From Chamaecrista fasciculata (lineage: Eukaryota > Streptophyta > Magnoliopsida > Fabales > Fabaceae), in the NCBI GenBank assembly GCA_003254925.1, contig QANZ01031075.1, forward strand, positions 58,734 through 122,733: a DNA stretch of 64,000 nt, written 5' to 3'. The notes beneath the pieces are model-generated. The model did no database searches, had not been told where the DNA came from, and worked only from the letters and a program-made list of their open reading frames with translations. The position numbers and the translations under genes were made by a program. Within the stretch, counting starts at the first letter, position 1, and each line of letters begins with the position of its first letter. Of the stretch, positions 12,143 to 24,730 are shown piece after piece.

Positions 12143-13236
12143 CTAATAATCATAGGCCATAAGATGTTGTGTAGTAGCTTTAAGTTTGGGAAGCTTGACT
12201 CTTGGAGTTTCAGTGTCAGAGGCACCATAAGAGCCAGAAGGGCAGAACACAATGTATACTGATGCATCATGACCAAGTTCTAAATCATATACTCTTTGCC
12301 CTGCACTATATTCTCCCAGAAGCTGATACGATCTTTCAGATTGATCCATTGCCACACAAATATCATCACCACCTGCTCACATTCACACAGCAACACAAAC
12401 ATTTTCAACATTTTCATTTCCATACCATCATGGCATGCCAAGCTTTGGAGTGAACAGTGAAGTGACTCACTCACATGCAGCTAATTCTATCTGGGTCTGA
12501 TATATAAATTCCAGAACAGCAGAAATGTCTCTCTCAAACTGATGAAAAGGCCCGTTTCGAAACTCCATCTTTCTCAGCTTACAGACCCCCTCTCCCAACT
12601 CCATCATTGCTCCTTTGTGGTTCTGTTTCAGCCAATGCACACAGTTTTCAAGCCAAAACTCAAAATCCAAACTCAACTATTTTTTTAAAATATCTGATTT
12701 AATCTAAAAAATTTATGACACATTACAATTCAATCCTTTTAAAAAATATATTCATAGAGAAACTAACTTGTTAAGAGTCATAGATTTTTCTTGGAATGTA
12801 TCGACTAGAAAATCAGATAAAAAAAAAAACTTTTTGTCATGTGTGAAATGAAAACCTGGTTGAAAAGGTGATGAAATCCCACAGCACACTGCAGAATACC
12901 ATGAATAAGAGTTCGGGTAGGATCTTGAGCTTTGTGCCATAGAGCTTCGAGATGGTCATGGCATTTGTAGTACTCTCTGCCGTTGAAGAGAGCCACTGCG
13001 TCATCAAAGTTGTGATCTTCAGCGTCCTCTTTTTCTTCATCATCTTCGTGGGTGAGATACCTGTAAGAAACAGAGAAGAGCTTGGGGTTTCTGAGGCTAT
13101 GGTTCAGGCGGAGCTTTAATGGAGTGAGTGGATTGAAGGAATATGAAGAGAAGGAAATGAAGTTGTCGAGAGGAAGCATAAAACATGGAAGGCAGCGTTG
13201 GGAGAAGACGTGGGAAACAGAAGGAAGAAGAGCCAT
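12143..13236 (-). CDS. Plastid-targeted DUF309 protein
   Basis: Three exons on the minus strand, 13236-12856, 12622-12475 and 12372-12143, join to 252 residues with GT/AG junctions. The first ~55 residues are Ser/Phe/Leu-rich and short of acidic residues, like a chloroplast transit peptide. After an acidic linker, residues ~75-150 carry the DUF309 core: FNGREYYKCHDHLEALWH, with His93, Asp94, His95, Glu97 and Trp100, then HGILQCAVGFHHLFNQNHKG. The conserved His/Asp/Glu cluster suggests a metal site, but the activity of the family is not known. The C-terminal part (SERSYQLLGEYSAGQRVYDL) is conserved in plant homologues. The start is the first in-frame ATG, followed by the transit-like sequence. 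Confidence 0.88.
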
Positions 13237-13464
13237 GGATGATGATTGGCCAAAGGCCTTTCTCTATCATATTTCTTGTGTGTAATCATATTTCTCTTGT
13301 TTGTGTGGTAGGTGTGGAAGGTCGTGGCAGCCTAAGAAAATCCTTTGCTTTTGCTGTCTACAAGAAGATTGGTCGATGCCTCTCGGTATACTGGTAAGTC
13401 TTTTTATTCTTATCTTTATATTGGTTTAAATTCTAATGGAGTAATGGTGAAATGTTATCCAGAA

Positions 13465-14216
13465 GGCCAAATACTCAAATTAGTCCCAAAAGCATGAGGC
13501 ATATTTTAAATTAGTCCTAAATATTTTATTTGTTTTAAATTGGTCATATATGTTTCCATAGTTTTTTATTTTGATCTCAAACTACTAAATGTAATCATAT
13601 TTCTCTTGTTTCAAGATCAAATGAACAAATTGTTTTTAATAAGTTATTTCTTTATTCAGTTAGAGTTGTCAATAAACGAGATCAAATCGAAACCAAAAAG
13701 TAGGCTACTTGTTTAATGGTTAAACAAGTAAAGTTGCTCATATCTCTATCGATTTAAGTTTGAATGCGACAAGTTCTCTATTATTCTTGAGAAGTTTTTT
13801 CTGTTAGTTAGAACCGTCGACAAACTGGGTTAAATCATGCATAAAAAATGAATTTCTATAATTTTTCATTTTTAGTCTCTAACCTACTTGAAAATCAACT
13901 TTCGAGATCTGATTTGACCTCATTTGCCAATAGTGACAATTGAAAAGAGAAAGAATTCCTCAAAATAACACATAATTCTAAACTTATTACATTCGACCTT
14001 GAAATGAAAGAGATATCATCTGTAAAACAGGTGACCCATATTTTAGACTAAAAAATGACTTGTAATCTTATACTCATGACATTCGAATTTAAAACATGAG
14101 ATCCTACTTTACCGTTTAAGACCAAAAATGAAAAATTATAAAAAGATATTAGATAAAATTTAAAACAAATTAAATATTTAAGACCAATTTAAAACTACCC
14201 ATTTGAATATTCGGCC
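13465..14216. mobile_element. Inverted-repeat element, 'ATTAGTCC/ATTGGTC' family, copy 1
   Basis: The left end (GGCCAAATACTCAAATTAG) is mirrored by the right end (TTTGAATATTCGGCC). The arms carry phrases like 'aaattggtc..tatgtttcc' on the left and their inverted equivalents, 'agaccaatttaaa', on the right. No coding frame is present. Related copies lie at 36315-36800 and 61135-61537. Confidence 0.55.
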
Positions 14217-16270
14217 TAACCGGAAAAGGAAGAAAGGGAATGAATTATTGAAACATAAAAGCCTAAAATATTGGAAATCCTCTTCAACTGATTATGCAAA
14301 GAGCGTTTCCCAAGACTTATAATTTTGACCCAAATCTATCATATCATCATTTAATCAATTGGACGTTTTTTATTAGTTTTTATGAAAATTTATATTATTG
14401 GATAGCTTAAATGAGTTTCTTCATTCATGGATTTCTTTAAGTTCCGAACAAAGACACAAGAAATAACTATATATCTGTAAAGATAGACGAGTCTTCAACA
14501 ACTATCCTATAAAATGATACTACTGTCCCTTGGGAGACATCGGGTAATTAAAATAACACCACCATTCAATTTCAAAATAATAATAATAATTAACTTAGGT
14601 CGCATAGAGATTAGCCTACACAATATGGAGGGACCCACATGCATTTGACAGGATGAGTTTGAGAGACTAGCCCATTTGCTCAAGAACAGAAGAAACCAGA
14701 ACACATATGGTTGTTTTCAGTAACATAGCAGCCTCTCTGTTTCTAGTCAATGAACAAATAAAGTGTAAAAGATGTTGAGAATGAATAAGTTCCACAATAA
14801 CCAAGTAAAAAAGAATACCAATATGATTAGACGGAAAAAAAAGAATGTAAACAAAATCTTTCTGTAGAACAGAATCCAGCCCACCTGATGTAAGAGCCAT
14901 ACATAAATTGTCTAGAGGCAGGCAATAAAGCAGTGCACGTTACCTATAAGGTTAATGGTGACCCACCATCCACTGTTTCCCAAATAATCCACCTCTCGTG
15001 GTTTTGATTGCGTAAAGCCATAAAGACAGTTCTTTATGGTCTCTCTAGAGTTCAGACAGACCTTCTTCCCTAAATGTCAAATGAAATGGACCCTCACACA
15101 CATTAACATTGCTTTCTGGATCATGTTTGATGTCAGATGGGACTTGCTTCTTTTCCTAATCGCTTGAATCAAAACCACCAAACTTATCAGGCGTGGCCAC
15201 ATGAATTGAAAGAAGGTGAGTAATGGTCACAGATCTTGAGTTGCGAAGCAAATTCAGTCGGGGTAAAAGTCTAAAAGAGATTCAACTCAGGCACATTTTA
15301 CTAATTTAGGACTCTTAAACAGTCACCCTTGATTACTTCACAATCACATATTATAAGCCACAGCCTTAGCTAGAAAATAAACAGTATACAGTTGAAGAGA
15401 TAGAGAGAAGAGTAGCGCCTAAATGGGACCAACCCCTTCCAATACCTCTTACTGTTTCTTTTATACTATGCCCTGGAGTACTACAGAAAAAAAAAGGTCT
15501 CTAGCTACTCCCTTAAGATTGATATGAGTTTAATGTCTTGGATTCAATCCTTACCCTGAACAAAAAAGAAAGAAACAGATAGTAATTCGCAATAGGAGAA
15601 ACCATGGAAGATCTTAATATGTAAATCTTCTATATCATGATTAAATCACGAGTCTCTGTATGTTTCTGTTTCAAAAGCAGCTAGCACGAGCATTTTTTGC
15701 TCTGAATTGAATAAACTGTGCTTAAGAGCAATTATACTAACATGCATATGTCTGCTACTTTGATCTATTTTATTCAGAATGATGTCTACTAACCTAAGTT
15801 GCAAGGGGTAGGAAATTGTTACAATGATTGATCTCTTGACAGAGATTGCAGCTAACATATGGTCACGATGCAACCAAATGATGAACTGCCACATGTAATT
15901 GGTTATTTTATCGTTCTATCCATGAAGATATCATAATTTAGTTTGGATGGGGTATTTTAAATTCAGACACTTTTGTTGTTTACTTATAATACATTGAGAA
16001 GTTGTTGTTTGTCTGAGGCAATCATAGATTGCAAGTTTGTTTCGTCGAAGGGGTAGGGGAAAAGAAAAGAAGGGTGGGGAAACAGGCAGTTTTTACTGCT
16101 TTATGATAGATGACAGGACTAGTTGATACATTGACATATTCCTGAACCCATATATATCAGAACAAGGAATTTCAGAGGAAATAGCTCCCACTATAAGTTT
16201 CATCCTCAGCTTTGCCAGCTTCAAAATATTATTATTAATTAATATAATATCTACGAATAAGAGCAAGCAA
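14217..16270. other. Intergenic; likely promoter of the PKS-like gene, nothing else recognised
   Basis: Small minus-strand ORFs at 14507-14900 and 15646-15894 show no recognisable motif and no supporting splice context. The last ~150 bases, with a TATATATA-type tract near 16150, are a plausible core promoter and leader for the gene starting at 16271. Confidence 0.35.
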
Positions 16271-17998
16271 ATGGAAAGTGCAACAGTGACGAAGACCTTT
16301 CATGGGAATCTGACTCCTCCGAAATCTCCTGCTCTCAATGACAGAGATGCATCTTTCTCTTCTTATCTGATGCCCGATGAGCCAATTAATTGCCAACGAC
16401 ACCTCCCCATTGGCCATGGTGGATGTACAGCTCTCGACGATTCTGAGCTTAGTATATTTGATGCCCACAAGTACTTCAACGAAGCAACCAACAATGACAT
16501 GCAAAAAGTGACCATTAGCACCAACAGAAGAGTTTCTCCTTTGGTTAGATTGAATGTGGAGCACATTCCAGAGAGAATTGATGATAATAATATTGCCGTA
16601 GAAGCAAGACGATACTCTTCTGCTTCATCCTCGGTTGATGGGTATGCAAACTTAAGGAACTACAGAGCTCGTTCGTTCCATGCTTCAACTCCAACAGCTT
16701 GTTCAGAAGCGAGTTGGAACAGCCAAACTGGTTTGCTCTCTCATCCTCCGGGAGCAATTCCAGTGATCTCCATGAGGAATCCTGCTCATCATCATCCTAA
16801 TGATCCCAATAGAAAATTTAGAGATTCGTTGTACAAACCCATATGGCTATTTCGAAGAAAATGTCCTTGCTCTGGTAAGAAATCCGTAGAAGTGAAGGAA
16901 AATAGCTTAGAACACCAAATGCCACAAACTCCAGCCGCCCCACCGCGTGTATCACAAAGCCAAATTACCAGAGATTCTCTGGACCTCAAAAGGCATCAAG
17001 ATGTTGACAGTCCCAATTCCAAGATGCATATGGAGACCACAGTAGTAGCTCCTAATAAACCTGAAACCCGAAAGATTCCCATCATCACACGCAGCAACAA
17101 CAACAACAATACCTGGTTGGTGGACCAGAGACCTAGGGACCAGGAAATGTTTGTCGGCAAGTCTCAAAGACTCCAATCCACCGAGACTCAAGTTCTTCCT
17201 CCTGCAATTTTCCAGTCGCAGAGAGTTGTCGCCTCTGTAAGGCCCTTCACTGACGGCTTCACTTTTCCTGTCTTAAACCCTAACCCCGCAGTCGCCGCCA
17301 TAAAACTCCAAAATCTGAACGAAATCGATGAAGATCAACGCCGGGAATCCTTGGAAATCTTCCGACCCCCCGATATCGAACCATCTGCAAACTCTGTTTC
17401 ACGAAAAGCCAACGACACCTCCAGAGAGCACCGTCCGAATAATTTCCCATTCCCGCCACCAAGCCCCAAGTCACGAATCATCGACGACGACGTAGCGAGC
17501 GACGCGAGCTCCGATCTATTCGAGATAGAAAGCTTTTCCACTCAAACCACATCCACTAATAATAATAATAATAATAATAATTACCCAATCATCAATTACC
17601 GTCGCAGAGACTCCCTCGACGAGGCTAACAACTTCCTATTGGGTCGAAGAAGCACCGATTCGACAACGCCCACAATCACAGAATGCTGCTACGAGCCGAG
17701 CGAAGCAAGCATCGATTGGAGCGTGACGACGGCAGAAGGACCGTTCGAAATTAACGGCGGCGAACAAGCGCCGGAGAAAACGAAACGGAAAGGGTTATTG
17801 ATGAGCTGTCGATGCGAGAAGGCAGTGAGCGTAGGGCCACAACCCATGGGACAAAAAGGGGCCACTAGTACTACTTGTAGTATAATAGCATCGTCAAGGC
17901 ATGTGAATGTCAATGTGAATGTGAATAGCAGTAGGGTAGGTACTGTAGGGAAGGCACCGCAGGGAAGGTCTCGATTGCCCCTCGCTTTCGGAACATAG
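16271..17998 (+). CDS. PHYTOCHROME KINASE SUBSTRATE (PKS)-like protein
   Basis: A single uninterrupted frame of 575 residues with no introns. Family landmarks are in order: an ELSIFDAHKYFNE motif near residue 60, a RARSFHASTPTACSEASWNSQ segment near 130-150, a WLFRRKCPCSGKKSV cysteine motif near 195-205, a DASSDLFEIESF motif near 415-425, and CYEPSEASIDWSVTTAEG near 475-490. PKS proteins are plant-specific, plasma-membrane-associated cytosolic proteins. They bind phytochromes, phototropins and NPH3-type partners, and act in phototropism and light-controlled growth (established for the family). The protein is longer than Arabidopsis PKS1-4 (roughly 440-510), helped by Asn runs. I cannot say which paralogue it is. 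The stop is TAG at 17996-17998. Confidence 0.88.
   Translation: MESATVTKTFHGNLTPPKSPALNDRDASFSSYLMPDEPINCQRHLPIGHGGCTALDDSELSIFDAHKYFNEATNNDMQKVTISTNRRVSPLVRLNVEHIPERIDDNNIAVEARRYSSASSSVDGYANLRNYRARSFHASTPTACSEASWNSQTGLLSHPPGAIPVISMRNPAHHHPNDPNRKFRDSLYKPIWLFRRKCPCSGKKSVEVKENSLEHQMPQTPAAPPRVSQSQITRDSLDLKRHQDVDSPNSKMHMETTVVAPNKPETRKIPIITRSNNNNNTWLVDQRPRDQEMFVGKSQRLQSTETQVLPPAIFQSQRVVASVRPFTDGFTFPVLNPNPAVAAIKLQNLNEIDEDQRRESLEIFRPPDIEPSANSVSRKANDTSREHRPNNFPFPPPSPKSRIIDDDVASDASSDLFEIESFSTQTTSTNNNNNNNNYPIINYRRRDSLDEANNFLLGRRSTDSTTPTITECCYEPSEASIDWSVTTAEGPFEINGGEQAPEKTKRKGLLMSCRCEKAVSVGPQPMGQKGATSTTCSIIASSRHVNVNVNVNSSRVGTVGKAPQGRSRLPLAFGT
17558..17581 (+). repeat. (AAT)n coding microsatellite in the PKS-like gene
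   Basis: Consecutive AAT codons encode a poly-asparagine run near residue 430, inside the low-complexity linker just after the SDLFEIESF motif. A shorter AAC run occurs near 17094-17108. Such tracts commonly vary in length between alleles. Confidence 0.7.
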
Positions 17999-18429
17999 CC
18001 ATTTCAATCTCATTCTCATATTCATATTCCTTCATATATGTTTCTGTGTGTGTGTGTACAGTACAGTACAGTGGTGACACATATATGCATATATGCATGC
18101 ATGCATGCATGGCTGTGGCTTGTGCTTCTGTACATGTCCACTCCTTTGAAGGGAGGCATCATCTTGAATTATTATTATTTATTATTATTATTATTGTATT
18201 ATTGTATTATGTTATCTATTCACCATTTTGTTTTTTTGCTTCTTTAATTAATTTCTTCTGTCTCTTTCTTTACATATCTCAATAATTCTGTAATCTTGCT
18301 TATCTGTTCTATCATGATAAGAGTGTTTCTTTCTCATAATATAAGCAAATTGCAGCCTAATATATATTTCCTCTTTTTCCCTTTTTTATGTATGACCCAC
18401 TGTCTCATCCTAAGAAGCATGGACACTTC

Positions 18430-18651
18430 ATTTTGAGGGTGTGTCGCCGTGTCGGACACGTGTCAGTGTCCGACACTCGTACGACACCGACACGACACAT
18501 ATTCATAAATTTTAAAATATAAATTAATTTTTTGTGACTTTAACATGACATATAAGAGAAAATAATAATACATATGACATATATTATGAATAAAACTTGT
18601 AATTTTTAAATTTTTCATTAAAAATTATGAATATTTAATTATTTATATATA
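18430..18651. repeat. GTGTCGGACACG-rich repeat, cut by assembly gap
   Basis: A compact palindromic cluster (GTGTCGGACACGTGTC and similar) opens the segment, which becomes AT-rich and then runs into the N gap at 18652. Similar GTGTCGGACACG repeats are widespread in plant genomes. The element cannot be delimited because the far end is missing. Confidence 0.4.
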
Positions 18652-18852
18652 NNNNNNNNNNNNNNNNNNNNNNNNNNNNNNNNNNNNNNNNNNNNNNNNN
18701 NNNNNNNNNNNNNNNNNNNNNNNNNNNNNNNNNNNNNNNNNNNNNNNNNNNNNNNNNNNNNNNNNNNNNNNNNNNNNNNNNNNNNNNNNNNNNNNNNNNN
18801 NNNNNNNNNNNNNNNNNNNNNNNNNNNNNNNNNNNNNNNNNNNNNNNNNNNN
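18652..18852. other. Assembly gap (201 Ns)
   Basis: A run of undetermined bases. The flanks are AT-rich repeat sequence on the left and a poly-T tract on the right; no gene is visibly interrupted. Confidence 0.99.
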
Positions 18853-19299
18853 TTTTTTTTTTGGGCCACAAACGATTGCACTTCAATCATATATAAGATT
18901 CATAAAAATCAAAGATAAGAAAGAATGAACAAGCTCGACTGCTCGAGACAAGACTCTAGTTGACCTAAATCCTAATACAGCTGAACTATCCAACGTGGAT
19001 CTCATTATCATTTCGTTAAGATCTGATTTTTTATACTTCTAATTGATTCGAGCGAAGTGATAACATTTAATTATTTTGTTCACGTCCGAAAGTTCTCGTA
19101 CGGATAATTAAACATAGAAATAAACGCTCCATATATGTGATGTTCATATACAACTCATAAAATACCAAGCTTAACCTCAAATGGCACTTTTGATATATGT
19201 GACATTCAGTTTTTTTTTGTTTTGTTACTTTTGTCTCTTTTCTTATTCAATATTTAAATATTACAAAAAAAAAAAAAACACATAGATCGAAGGATTTCT

Positions 19300-19600
19300 A
19301 CCTACTAGAGGTAGAGCCATATTTTCACGACTGATCGGGGAAGAAAATTTCTTAGAGAGATAAGAAAATATAACTGTGTGAGTTCTCTCAATTTGAGAGC
19401 ATCCTCTCCAACCCATGAATTGAGTCACTCGAATGATGGGGAAATACTCCTATTTATAAGAGAATGAGAGATCTCCTATTTACTAACTATCCGATGTGGG
19501 ACTTAATTAAAATAATTTATATTCCAATATGTCAACTCATAACCCAATTGAACTCCCTTCTATGTGAATATTTAGCTCACACAATCCAACATTGACTCTC
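19300..19600 (-). mobile_element. Possible solo LTR or LTR fragment
   Basis: Read on the minus strand, the segment begins near 19590 with TGTTGGATTGTGTGAGC. It contains 'agtcccacatcgg' and a TATAAATAGG core-promoter-like word, followed by a leader-like stretch. These are features of small plant LTRs. No second LTR, primer-binding site or target duplication could be found, so the call is tentative. Confidence 0.3.
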
Positions 19601-20085
19601 GGAGAGAAAAAATGAATGGCATAGTAAAGGGTAAGGAAGGCAAAACAAAAGCACCATTGAGCATGGGAACATGCATCTTTATGCGAAGACAAATTTTTCA
19701 TTTATCGAAATAAAAATGAATTCTTATTCGAATAGAGATAATTCACAACCAGAATAATTAAAACTATTATAGGCAATAAAAATTAAAGTAGCTGCAACTA
19801 ATTGTTAGCGTTGAATGGTATATGGCCCATAAATGTTTGAAACAGAAAGTACGTGTGGGTCAAAATGAAAGAGGATACAAGAGAAGCGGATTATAGGTTA
19901 AAAATCAAATCAGTGTCGTATTTGGTAAGAGGTATTGTCATCCATTTATGATATATCATATATCTGTGTTGTTTATAGATATATATATAGACATAAACAT
20001 AATAATGTTTCTCCACTATTCACAAATTACAAATACACAGGCAGCCAGAGTCCACATAGTACACACTAGACAGTAGACTAGAGAC

Positions 20086-20384
20086 TAGGGGTGTTCACGG
20101 GCTGAGTTGGGTTGGGTTTAGGGCGGGTTGGTTCGGACTCATTAATTTATTTGGCGGGTTGGGTTGGGTTGGGCTAAAGAAAATAATTGAGTCAACCCAA
20201 ACCAAACAGTGGCGGGTTGGTTTGGGTTGGGTTGGCGGGTTGACCCATACTAGTTTTTTTAATTTTTTATATATTTATTTTATAAAAAATTTGGTCTCTC
20301 ATAAATTTTTTTCTTTAATTTGGTCCTTCACAATTTNTGGTTTTAGCGAGTTGGCGGGTTAGCCCAAACCAATGAACACCCCTA
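20086..20384. mobile_element. hAT-type MITE with 8-bp target-site duplication
   Basis: Terminal inverted repeats TAGGGGTGTTCA and TGAACACCCCTA bound a 299-bp element. Perfect 8-bp direct repeats CTAGAGAC flank it at 20078-20085 and 20385-20392. The interior has GGGTTGGGTTGGG-type sub-terminal repeats and no coding capacity. An 8-bp duplication with this terminal sequence is typical of the hAT superfamily, so the element would be moved by an autonomous hAT transposase elsewhere. A single N lies inside at 20337. Confidence 0.88.
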
Positions 20385-20392
20385 CTAGAGAC

Positions 20393-21244
20393 AATACAAT
20401 TCAGATTTTGAAGCCAACAAATGAAGAGAAGAGAAGACCTCACACACATAAAGTATCTTACAACCAATAAGAAATAACATGGGCCCATCAAGATGACAAG
20501 GTACTTCCCCTTCAAAAATCAGAATGGGTGATTCGAGCCAAGTGATAATATGGGCTTAAGCCTTTCGAGCCTTTAGAATATTGGGTCAATGGTGGATGCA
20601 CTTGGCCCATGCTATGCATCATATTTCATTTTGTGTTTTTTTTTCTTGTGATCCACGATTCACCCATTCTAAAGGCTAAAACAAAATATTTTATAAAATT
20701 CATACCCATGGTATGCATCATATTTTATAAAATTCATCAATAATATTTATATAATTATTTTTTAAAAAAAATTTAGATAAAATTCTTTATATATTTTCTC
20801 TTTATCATTATTGATCATGCATAAAATTTTTGTCACGTGTCAAATATTTATACAAATATATAAGAAACTTAAGTTTCCTTTTTTTTTTCTTTTGATTCCA
20901 TTTATGGTTTCTTTTTTTTCTAGTGATTCAATTTATGGTTAATGACAACATTGACAAGTCACAGCTGAAGAAATTAGTAAGTCAGACTCCTATGGTTACA
21001 TAATTATTAATATTTTTTATAATAAATCAATCATGAGAACAAATAATTTATAATCATTAAAAAATGTAAATACGTGACTAGATTCTTATGTAAGAAGCGT
21101 ATTTGTCTTCCACAAGCTTCTCTTTCGGCTTTTTGCCTTCATCTCTCTCAGATTCCATTTTCCAAAAAAGAAACCCCTGATTTTGACATGCATATGGAAG
21201 CCAAGCCAAGATCAATTAATATTGAAAACACTAGTTATTAGCAG
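20393..21244. other. Upstream region of beta-glucosidase A
   Basis: AT-rich DNA without recognisable coding content. The last ~120 bases, with pyrimidine-rich sequence from 21110, probably form the leader of gene A. Confidence 0.3.
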
Positions 21245-24200
21245 ATGGAAGGAAAGAACTCGAAGAGGAATTACAAGAATCGTCAACAAATGATGTTGAA
21301 GGTTCTAACACTGTTGGCTGTAGCGTTATTAATGGCTGCCGTTGATGGTAGTATCAGTAACGATACATATACCAGAAATGACTTCCCTCCTCACTTCCTT
21401 TTCGGTGCTTCAACCTCTGCTTTTCAGGTTTACTTTGATTATTTCTTCTATTAATTCATTCTTAATTATTAATTTCTTCTAATTCTCTTCTCATAATTAA
21501 CATGCTAAAGGTTGAAGGCGCAGCAGATGAAGATGGAAGAACGCCCAGCATATTTGACACTTATGCCCAAGCTAGTACACTCTTCACTTTGATTAATTCT
21601 AACATTATTGTACAGATTTCTCGGTTATCCATCCCACCACATCGCAAGATTTAATTATTTGGTTATATTAAATAAACATTGCAGCTAACTCAACCGGAGG
21701 ATATGGAAACATAGCATGCGACCAATATCACAGATATAAGGTAATTATATTGTGGACTGACTGACTATGTATGCAATTTTATCACCACTGGTTCTGTTCT
21801 GTTTGGGTGAATGACCAGAGATCATTGTTTTGATGCAGGAAGATGTGGAAATGATGAGCAATATGGGCCTAAATGCCTATAGATTTTCCATATCCTGGTC
21901 GAGGCTTATTCCAAGTTATTACAATCACTCTAACCAAATTCTTGCTTCTAAATTTACATTCATCAAATTCATTCATTCATTCTTCTACTTCTCAGTTAAT
22001 TTCATCACTCTCTCGTCTTTATGTTCAGATGGAAGAGGACCCGTCAACCCTAAGGGACTGGAGTATTACAACAGCCTCATCAATGAATTGATAAGCTATG
22101 GTAATTATTTGTTACAACTTACAAGTTTCAGGTTACATTTAGTTCTGTGTTTGATTTTTTTTTTTCCTGTTAACTGTTTACTAAAATGATCAATTTCATG
22201 TTTTCGATGATATTCAAACTAGTGAAATGAATTCTATTTTATTTTAATTATGTGGTCAAATTGTTTTAATATATATATGACCTAATTTTATGGTTCAAGT
22301 ATACAAATCAGCATACATTTTTCAGAGAAATTACAAATTATATAACATCGCAACTTTTGATTGTGCTGAATGCTGATTTTTGTGAAATTGAATAATGAAT
22401 TTAAATCAAATATTGAGATAGTATAATTATGTGATTGACAAATTAAAATATTCCAAATATTGACAAAAAAAATTGGGCAAAAAAACTGAGAATGGCCTTA
22501 ACTTCTAAGCACAAAAAGTACTTTTACAAAACCAAATATAAAACTCCTGACACAAATTATTCCAACCACAAATAGTTATAGACTTGTGATGATTAATAAA
22601 TTACTGTTTTTTTTTTTAATAGATATCGAACCACATGTTACATTGCATCACAGTGATCTACCACAAGCACTTGAGGATGAGTATGAAGGATGGCTTAATC
22701 GAAGAGTAGTGTAAGGCATCTAGTGCTTACTAGCTATCTAGCAAGTTGCACAAAATGGAATGTTCTATACATGTGTGTATATATATATATATATATATGC
22801 TGCTCGATCTGCAGGAAAGACTTTAAAGCATATGCAGAAGTGTGCTTCAGAGAATTTGGTGATAGAGTTAAACATTGGATTACAATGAACGAACCAAATA
22901 TATTTGTGGCGTCTGGTTATGATTGGGGATTCACTCCACCTCTGCGATGTACTCCTTCCTCTATATTTAACTGCTCCAGGGGAAATTCCTCAACTGAGCC
23001 ATATAAAGCAGCCCATCATCTATTGTTAGCCCATGCATCTGCTGCTACATTATATAGGCAAAAGTATCAGGTATTGATATATATATATATATATATATAA
23101 CGCGTTCAGCTTCTTCACTCTTTCTAAATTTGTAGAGTCATGATTAAATGTTGAATGCAGGAGAAGCAGCATGGATTTATTGGGATTAACTTGTTTGCCT
23201 TTGGTGTTTCTCCTCTATTAAATACTACTGAAGATTTCGGTGCTACTCGAAGGGCACTAATCTTCAACTTCGGTTGGTAAGTGAAGTGCAGTAATTTGCA
23301 AAAATGGTTACTCTCTCTTAATACGTCTTGTGTGATTAATCATGGTATGGCTTGTGAATTGTGATGTGAATGATGTTGCAGGTTTCTGAATCCCATCATG
23401 CATGGAGACTACCCTGAAATAATGAAAAAGAATGTTGGGTCGAGACTTCCTTCCTTCACCAAAGCTGAATCAAAACTAGTAAAGGGCTCAATTGACTTCC
23501 TCGGAATAAATTTTTACTACACGGGTTATGCGAAAAGTTATCATAGGAATATGGTTCAAATGGTGATCGGACAGATTATGACTGATCTGGCTTTTGAAGT
23601 AGTAGGTACATTGTTGTAAGCTTTTTCCTGGCTATATGGCTATACCAGACATTATACTACATAACCCAACTACTATTTTGAGCTTTGTGAAGATCAATTA
23701 TTTGGTCTTTTATGGAATCAAACCTAAAAAATCTGTGTCTAAAATTGTAGATCAAAGCCTCCTTCATCCAAATATGCATTAACCAAGACAACTAAGTACG
23801 TATTCTGATGTTGTTGCAGGTATTGTGAATGGTACATCATTTACAGATGAGGTAAGAATTAAAACAAGGTGTCATCCCCTTTTGTTGTTTTAATGGCGGA
23901 GTTTCAGTCTTTTTCGACTAACTAGGTGATGGAATCAGATTCCAATTAGACCCTGGGGATTGAAAAACGTGCTGGAGTATGTGAAGAATTCTTACAGTAA
24001 CATTCCTGTATACATCCATGAAAATGGTTTGCCTCTGTCTCTATGTCTCCCTCAACAAAATTAGCCTTCCATTATGTAGCAGCGTAATGATAAGTCATGG
24101 GATTTGACAGGTCAACTAACACCACGAAATTCATCATTGGATGACTGGCCAAGGGTCAAGTACTTGCATGCCTACATTAAGAGCGTTCTTGATGCACTGA

Positions 24201-24534
24201 GGTAAACGTGACCTTGTTCTCCACTTAACTCCTAATGAACCTATCTCAGTTACTAACAGATTTTCCCTTTCCTTGTCTTCATTCTTGACACATTGAAAGG
24301 AATGGATCAAATGTGAGAGGCTATTTTGTATGGTCCTTGATGGATTTGCTCGAATTATTGGGTGGGTATACAGGCACATATGGCCTATATTATGTAGACT
24401 TGGATGATCCTGATTTGAAGAGGTATCCTAGACTATCTGCTAAATGGTACTCACATTTTCTGCATGGGAAGAGTATGGACCTCGATATCACCACAAAACT
24501 TGACAAGAATGCAACCTATCATAGTGCTGCATAA
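21245..24534 (+). CDS. Beta-glucosidase 11-like, GH1 (gene A), complete
   Basis: Thirteen exons splice in frame to 526 residues: 21245-21427, 21511-21574, 21685-21740, 21839-21914, 22029-22100, 22623-22710, 22815-23070, 23161-23276, 23382-23605, 23820-23851, 23939-24026, 24111-24201 and 24300-24534. The start at 21245 adds a basic extension before a signal peptide ([16 protein letters not shown]); an in-frame ATG at 21290 would begin at the signal. GH1 marks are [27 protein letters not shown], the acid/base Glu206 in TMNEPN and the nucleophile Glu417 in YIHENG. The IHENG motif and the short loop before it point to the BGLU11 clade. The product would be a secreted or vacuolar enzyme removing terminal beta-D-glucose from small glycosides; the aglycone is unknown. 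All junctions are GT/AG. Confidence 0.92.
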
Positions 24535-24730
24535 TCCCGCTTCAAATTGTTTTAGATTTATGTCTTTACAATTGTATTTTGCTTATTTATGTAAGAATAA
24601 TGGTTCAAACTTTATGAGACTTGCATTGAAAACATATATAGATAAGTTTGCATATGAACCTTATTCAATTTTGGACGTTGCAATCGGTCTCCCTTTCCTT
24701 ATATATTTAAAGAAGGATAAAATTTAAAGA

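Noticed and set aside
14507..15894. Minus-strand ORFs of 65-82 codons in the spacer before the PKS-like gene
   Set aside because: No conserved motif, no splice partners and no codon pattern suggesting selection.
18635..18890. ORFs running through the N gap at 18652-18852 (likewise across 32937-33163 and 47686-48121)
   Set aside because: They consist almost wholly of undetermined bases.
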